From: 66-474 sp035717365
GTDB lineage: Bacteria > Pseudomonadota > Gammaproteobacteria > Xanthomonadales > Rhodanobacteraceae
Assembly (NCBI GenBank): GCA_035717365.1
Contig: DASTIS010000212.1
Coordinates: 1 to 8,143, forward strand
DNA: 8,143 nt
Direction: 5' to 3'
Below are positions 5,162-8,143 of this stretch, one piece after another. The position numbers and the translations under genes were made by a program. Numbering within the stretch: position 1 is the first letter of the stretch; the number at the start of each line of letters is the position of its first letter. The notes under the pieces are model-generated. The model saw only the letters and a list, made by a program, of their open reading frames with translations. It was not told the DNA's origin and did no database searches.

Positions 5162-6040
5162 ATGAACGCCAAACCTGCCCCCGGCACCAATACCCGTGAT
5201 CCGGTCGATCGCGCCCGCGCCATCCTCGACCGCAGCGATCCCGCGCCCTCCCTGCACGACCTTGCCGGCAAGGTCGGCCTTTCCCCCGCGTGGTTGCAAC
5301 GCAGTTTTCGCCGACGCTTCGGGGTTTCGCCCGCCGAATACGTCCGCGCGCACCGGTTCGACCGGTTCAAGCAAGCCTTGCGCGAAGGTTCCGACGTCAC
5401 CGATGCCGTCTACGCTGCCGGCTTCGGATCCGGCAGCCGGGTCTACGAACACAGCGACCGGCTGCTGGGCATGCCGCCGGCACGCTACCGCGACGGCGGT
5501 GCGGGTGTCGCCATCCGCTACACCACGGTCGAGTCGCCCCTTGGGCGCGTGCTGGTCGCGGCGACCGCACGCGGGCTGTGCGCGGTGACCGTCGGCGGCG
5601 ACGACGATGGCTTGCGCGCCGCGCTGCGCGAGGAATTTCCGAACGCCACCCTGACACGCGTCGATGCGGGTCGCGACGAGTGGTTGGAGGCGGTGGTGAT
5701 CCGCATCGCGCAACAGTTCGACGCGGATTCACGAAAAGCGGCGGCGCCCGCGCTGCCGCCGCTGGACGTCACCGCCACGGCGTTCCAGTGGCGCGTGTGG
5801 GAAGCGCTCACCCGCATCCCCGCCGGCGAGACACGCAGTTACGGCGAAATCGCCCGTGCCATCGGCGAGCCCGCCGCGGCGCGCGCCGTGGGTCGCGCCT
5901 GCGGCGAAAACAGGCTGGCCCTGATCGTCCCCTGCCACCGCGTGGTGCGCGCGGACGGGACGCCGGGTGGCTGGCGCTGGGGCGCGGTACGCAAGCGGGC
6001 ACTGCTCGAACACGAACGGCAGGATGTCGTCGCGAATTGA
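5162..6040 (+). CDS. AraC-type HTH / methylated-DNA-[protein]-cysteine S-methyltransferase fusion (Ada lacking its N-terminal sensor)
   Basis: From ATG 5162 the product is 292 residues. An AraC-type HTH fills about 30-110 (SLHDLAGKVGLSPAWLQRSF, and DAVYAAGFGSGSRVYEHS). The alkyltransferase N-domain starts near 117 (IRYTTVESPLGRVLVAA), and the catalytic domain includes FQWRVWEALTRIPAGETRSY, RAVGRACGEN and PCHRV with acceptor Cys258, followed by KRALLEHE. It should repair O6-alkylguanine by irreversible alkyl transfer to Cys258 and may bind DNA as a regulator. The E. coli Ada N-terminal zinc domain, which senses methyl phosphotriesters through Cys38, is absent: the frame reaches back only to ATG 5087, and those 25 extra residues hold one Cys and no such domain. 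ATG 5162 is preferred because the domains start soon after; ATG 5087 (next to the upstream stop) and ATG 5126 are alternatives, none with a good Shine-Dalgarno. The usual GY before RWG is GW here. Confidence 0.9.
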   Translation: MNAKPAPGTNTRDPVDRARAILDRSDPAPSLHDLAGKVGLSPAWLQRSFRRRFGVSPAEYVRAHRFDRFKQALREGSDVTDAVYAAGFGSGSRVYEHSDRLLGMPPARYRDGGAGVAIRYTTVESPLGRVLVAATARGLCAVTVGGDDDGLRAALREEFPNATLTRVDAGRDEWLEAVVIRIAQQFDADSRKAAAPALPPLDVTATAFQWRVWEALTRIPAGETRSYGEIARAIGEPAAARAVGRACGENRLALIVPCHRVVRADGTPGGWRWGAVRKRALLEHERQDVVAN

Positions 6041-6107
6041 ACTTTACTCAACCCTGCTTGGCGAAACTTTCATGATGGCCCACGCGCCCGCCCACGCGCA
6101 CCCGGAT

Positions 6108-6113
6108 TAGAAT
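6108..6113 (+). promoter_or_regulatory. Possible -10 box of the yedA-like gene
   Basis: TAGAAT in GGATTAGAATTGC matches TATAAT at five of six positions. The upstream stretch is GC-rich with no TTGACA-like -35. Transcription would begin about 6120, exactly at the first of two hairpins in the leader. Confidence 0.42.
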
Positions 6114-6119
6114 TGCTTC

Positions 6120-6140
6120 GCGCCTCCATTCCGGAGGCGC
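6120..6140 (+). promoter_or_regulatory. Leader hairpin 1 upstream of the yedA-like gene
   Basis: GCGCCTCC-ATTCC-GGAGGCGC is a perfect 8-bp stem with a 5-base loop. It lies 80 bases after the alkyltransferase stop and would form the very 5' end of the exporter mRNA if the TAGAAT box is used. It could instead act as a terminator for the upstream gene, being followed by CATTCTTTCC, though that is not a real T tract. Confidence 0.5.
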
Positions 6141-6155
6141 CATTCTTTCCACCCC

Positions 6156-6173
6156 GCGTCGGGAATCCGACGC
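6156..6173 (+). promoter_or_regulatory. Leader hairpin 2 upstream of the yedA-like gene
   Basis: GCGTCGG-GAAT-CCGACGC is a perfect 7-bp stem with a tetraloop, ending 15 bases before ATG 6189. It occupies the area just upstream of where a Shine-Dalgarno would be, and no Shine-Dalgarno is otherwise visible. An effect on translation initiation is plausible but unproven. Confidence 0.5.
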
Positions 6174-6188
6174 AACGGCCTGCCCGAC

Positions 6189-7115
6189 ATGCACGACACT
6201 GTTGCTCCTGTTGCCCTCAACACCGTACCCGAACGCCGCTGGTTGATCCCGTTGGCGCTGGTTTCGGTGTACGTGATCTGGGGTTCGACCTACCTCGGCA
6301 TCCGGATCGGATTGACCGGGTTTCCGCCGTTCACGCTTGCCGCCTTGCGTTTCCTTGCAGCCGGCATCGTGATGTATGCGTGGCTGCGCTTGCGCGGCGT
6401 CAAGCCGCCGTCGCGCTTGCAATGGCGCAACGCGGCCATCACGGGCGTCCTGTTGCTGCTGCTCGGCAACGGCATGGTCTGCTTTGCCGAGCAAAGCGTC
6501 ACCTCGGGCGTGGCCGCGATCACCATCGCGAGCGAGCCGCTGTTCATCGCATTGTTCCTGTTCGCCTACCGTGAACGTCCCAGCCGCGGCGAGATCGCGG
6601 GACTGGCCGTCGGCTTCCTCGGCGTGATCGTGCTGAACAGCGGCGGCACGATGCGCGCGGCACCCCTGGCAGCGGTCGCGCTGCTGGTGGCGACCGCCGC
6701 GTGGGCGTTCGGTTCGATCTGGAGTCGTCGCCAGGACATGCCGGAAGGGCCGATGAACGTGGCCGCGCAGATGCTGTGCGCAGCGCCGGCGCTGGCGCTC
6801 GTGGCGTGGTTGACCGGCGAGCACCTTCCCGCGCACCCGCCGACCGCATCGATCCTGGCTGTGGCGTATCTCACGGTGTTCGGGTCCATCATCGGGTTCT
6901 CCGCGTACCTGTTCCTGGTCAAGCACGCGCGCCCGACGCTGACTGCGAGCTATGCCTACGTGAACCCACCGGTGGCGGTGCTGCTGGGCGCGCTCATCCT
7001 CGGCGAACACGTGGGCACCGCCGAGATCGGCGGCATGCTGGTGATCCTCATCGGCGTCGCGATCATCACGCTGGCGCACTCGGGGCAGAGGACCCGGCGA
7101 CGCCGTCACGCGTGA
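6189..7115 (+). CDS. yedA: DMT-superfamily EamA exporter, YedA type
   Basis: The 308-residue product is an inner-membrane transporter with about ten transmembrane helices in two EamA repeats. Family landmarks match E. coli YedA as I recall it: YVIWGSTYLGIRIG (28-41), LRFLAAGI, LLGNGMVCFAEQ, GVIVLNSGG, AWAFGSIWSRR, TVFGSIIGFSAYLFL and SYAYVNPPVAVLLGALILGE. YedA-type proteins are put in the drug/metabolite exporter group; the substrate is not established and cannot be read from sequence. The tail is basic (RTRRRRHA), consistent with a cytoplasmic C-terminus. ATG 6189 fits the family start, with roughly 20 residues before helix 1. It has its own putative promoter and a leader with two hairpins, so it is probably transcribed apart from the alkyltransferase gene that ends 148 bases upstream. 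Confidence 0.88.
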   Translation: MHDTVAPVALNTVPERRWLIPLALVSVYVIWGSTYLGIRIGLTGFPPFTLAALRFLAAGIVMYAWLRLRGVKPPSRLQWRNAAITGVLLLLLGNGMVCFAEQSVTSGVAAITIASEPLFIALFLFAYRERPSRGEIAGLAVGFLGVIVLNSGGTMRAAPLAAVALLVATAAWAFGSIWSRRQDMPEGPMNVAAQMLCAAPALALVAWLTGEHLPAHPPTASILAVAYLTVFGSIIGFSAYLFLVKHARPTLTASYAYVNPPVAVLLGALILGEHVGTAEIGGMLVILIGVAIITLAHSGQRTRRRRHA

Positions 7116-7170
7116 GCCGGGACGCCGGTGCACGTGGCATCGACGAGTAGTGGTGCGGGTTGAATTTTTT

Positions 7171-7289
7171 CCGTTCGCGTTGAGCGTAGCCCGCGTAGCG
7201 GGTGAAGCCGAAACGCAAGCTGCCCTTCGACTCCGCGCCTGCAGCGCCACGCTCAGAGCTTGCCCCGGACTTGATCCGCGGGCGAACGG
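7171..7289. repeat. Inverted-repeat-bounded intergenic element
   Basis: The element is bounded by CCGTTCGC (7171-7178) and GCGAACGG (7282-7289), a perfect 8-bp terminal inverted repeat. A second inner pair, TGAGCGT and ACGCTCA, lies inside it, and a small hairpin CCCGC-GTA-GCGGG sits at 7190-7202. The text, with GAGCGTAGC, GAAGCCGAAACGC, CTGCCCTTCGACTCCGCGCC and GCTCAGAGCTTG, resembles a widespread family of intergenic palindromic repeats in GC-rich proteobacteria, recognised from memory. It takes up nearly half of the 276-base gap between yedA and lpxO. No transposase is present. Confidence 0.6.
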
Positions 7290-7347
7290 TTCTGGAAGCA
7301 GACCACTGCCCATTGACGACCCCGGGCGAAGGGAAGCCGCCGCGGAG

Positions 7348-7353
7348 TAAAAT
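7348..7353 (+). promoter_or_regulatory. Possible -10 box of lpxO
   Basis: TAAAAT in GGAGTAAAATCG matches TATAAT at five of six positions and lies 38 bases before the lpxO ATG. TTGACG at 7313-7318 is a good -35-like sequence but 29 bases away, too far for a standard sigma-70 promoter. Transcription would start near 7360, leaving a leader of about 32 bases. Confidence 0.42.
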
Positions 7354-7391
7354 CGTCGCGGTCTTCCGGTGTCCCGTTTGCGGATTCCTCC

Positions 7392-8143
7392 ATGATCAAG
7401 TGGATCGTCCTCGCCGTCCTGATTGCCTGCGCGCTGTACGTGCACTTCCGCGGCCGTGAACGGCACAAGTTCCTGCGCCAGGTCACCGACCACTCGACCT
7501 TCATGGCGCCGATCAATGTGTTGATGTACGCGTTCTCGCGCGTTCCCGCAACGCCGTTTCTCGCGACTTCCGATTTCGCGGAACTGGAAAACCTGCGCAG
7601 CAACTGGTCAACCATCCGCGACGAAGCCATCGCGCTGGCCAGGGCCAGTCACATCAAGGCCTCCGATCAGTACAACGACGCCGGCTTCCATTCGTTCTTC
7701 CGTACCGGCTGGAAGCGGTTTTACCTGAAGTGGTACGACGCCGCGCCGCATCCTTCGGCGCTGCAACTTTGCCCGCGCACCGTCGAGATCCTGAAGGGCT
7801 CGCCGCACATCAAGGCCGCCGCGTTCACCCAGTTGCCGCCCGGCAGCCGGCTCGGCAAGCATCGCGATCCGTTCGCGGGTTCACTGCGTTACCACCTCGG
7901 CTTGATCACGCCCAACGACGATCGGTGCTGGATCCGCGTCGATGGCAAGCCATACAGTTGGCGCGACGGGGAGGGCGTGGTGTTCGACGAAACCTACATC
8001 CACTGGGCCGCCAACGAGACCGACCAGGACCGCATCATCCTGTTCTGCGACCTCGAGCGCCCGATGAAATACCGCTGGGCCACGGCTCTCAACCACGCGG
8101 TCGCCCGCACCCTGCTCGCAGCCGGCGCCTCGCCCAACCAGGA
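7392..8143 (+). CDS. lpxO: Lipid A 2-hydroxylase LpxO (3' end outside window)
   Basis: This Fe(II)/2-oxoglutarate-dependent dioxygenase adds a 2-hydroxyl to a secondary acyl chain of lipid A, at the cytoplasmic face of the inner membrane. ATG 7392 opens a frame that runs off the window after 250 codons; Salmonella LpxO is about 300 residues, so some 50 are missing. An N-terminal membrane anchor lies at about 2-17. Blocks shared with Salmonella LpxO as recalled include DHSTFMAPIN (33-42), FFRTGWKRFYLKWY (102-115), RYHLGL (166-171), WRDGEGVVFDETYIHWA (190-206) and ERPMKYRWA. Expected iron ligands His157 and Asp159 (KHRDP) and His204 (YIHWA) are present, with Arg214 (QDRIIL) as the probable 2-oxoglutarate contact. 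The aspartyl/asparaginyl beta-hydroxylase family is the wider group, but similarity over the whole length favours LpxO. No strong Shine-Dalgarno is visible. Confidence 0.93.
   Translation, partial: MIKWIVLAVLIACALYVHFRGRERHKFLRQVTDHSTFMAPINVLMYAFSRVPATPFLATSDFAELENLRSNWSTIRDEAIALARASHIKASDQYNDAGFHSFFRTGWKRFYLKWYDAAPHPSALQLCPRTVEILKGSPHIKAAAFTQLPPGSRLGKHRDPFAGSLRYHLGLITPNDDRCWIRVDGKPYSWRDGEGVVFDETYIHWAANETDQDRIILFCDLERPMKYRWATALNHAVARTLLAAGASPNQ

Noticed and set aside
5737..5763. A 9-bp perfect inverted repeat (AGCGGCGGC / GCCGCCGCT) inside the alkyltransferase gene.
   Set aside because: It encodes an Ala/Pro-rich linker in very GC-rich sequence, where such symmetry arises easily; there is no sign of a regulatory role.
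6037..6051. A second FNR-box-like sequence, TTGA-N7-TCAA, at the end of the alkyltransferase gene.
   Set aside because: The spacing is seven bases instead of six between TTGA and TCAA, which breaks the symmetry needed by FNR, and it overlaps the stop codon with no suitable -10 at class II distance.
6120..6173. Guanidine-II (mini-ykkC) riboswitch before the exporter.
   Set aside because: The two-hairpin layout fits, but the loops are ATTCC and GAAT, not ACGR, and YedA is not an SMR-type guanidine exporter.
7313..7353. TTGACG plus TAAAAT as a standard sigma-70 promoter for lpxO.
   Set aside because: The spacer is 29 bases, far beyond the usual 16-18; only the -10 is reported, at low confidence.
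6048..7493. Minus-strand open frame of 481 codons across yedA and its flanks.
   Set aside because: It crosses an intergenic region, two hairpins and a repeat, and its translation is His/Arg/Gln-rich without any domain; yedA on the plus strand is unambiguous.

Overview
The window is GC-rich, tightly packed bacterial chromosome. It most likely comes from a gammaproteobacterium of the Xanthomonadales/Lysobacterales type. That placement is inferred from overall protein character, an FNR-type regulator, LpxO, A/T-rich -10-like boxes of the TAAAAT/TAGAAT kind and the intergenic repeats. No rRNA, tRNA, CRISPR array, transposase or phage gene is visible.

Layout: (1) 2-2439, + strand: a tyrosine/homogentisate catabolic operon. 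It holds the C-terminal half of homogentisate 1,2-dioxygenase (hmgA), a class I SAM methyltransferase of unknown substrate, and a fumarylacetoacetate hydrolase. Maleylacetoacetate isomerase is not in the window. (2) 2440-4319: an FNR/ANR-type oxygen-sensing regulator with all four expected cluster cysteines, then a four-helix SirB-family membrane protein. A 9/10 match to the FNR box lies before the SirB gene, at class II spacing (-41.5) from a plausible -10. Three related intergenic repeats sit before, between and after these two genes. (3) 4320-4661, - strand: a small stand-alone Rieske [2Fe-2S] protein, divergent from (4) 4820-6040, + strand: a small membrane protein and an AraC-HTH/O6-alkylguanine-DNA alkyltransferase fusion (Ada without its N-terminal sensor domain). 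(5) 6189-7115: a YedA-type DMT/EamA exporter, whose predicted leader holds two perfect hairpins in tandem. (6) 7116-7391: an intergenic region with an inverted-repeat-bounded repeat. (7) 7392 to the window end: LpxO, the lipid A secondary acyl chain 2-hydroxylase, cut by the window edge.

Most genes are ordinary housekeeping or accessory chromosomal functions, and I see no convincing undescribed multi-gene system. The best leads are regulatory and structural: the FNR box next to the FNR gene, the three-copy repeat family around fnr and sirB, the double-hairpin leader of the exporter, and the methyltransferase inside the homogentisate operon.
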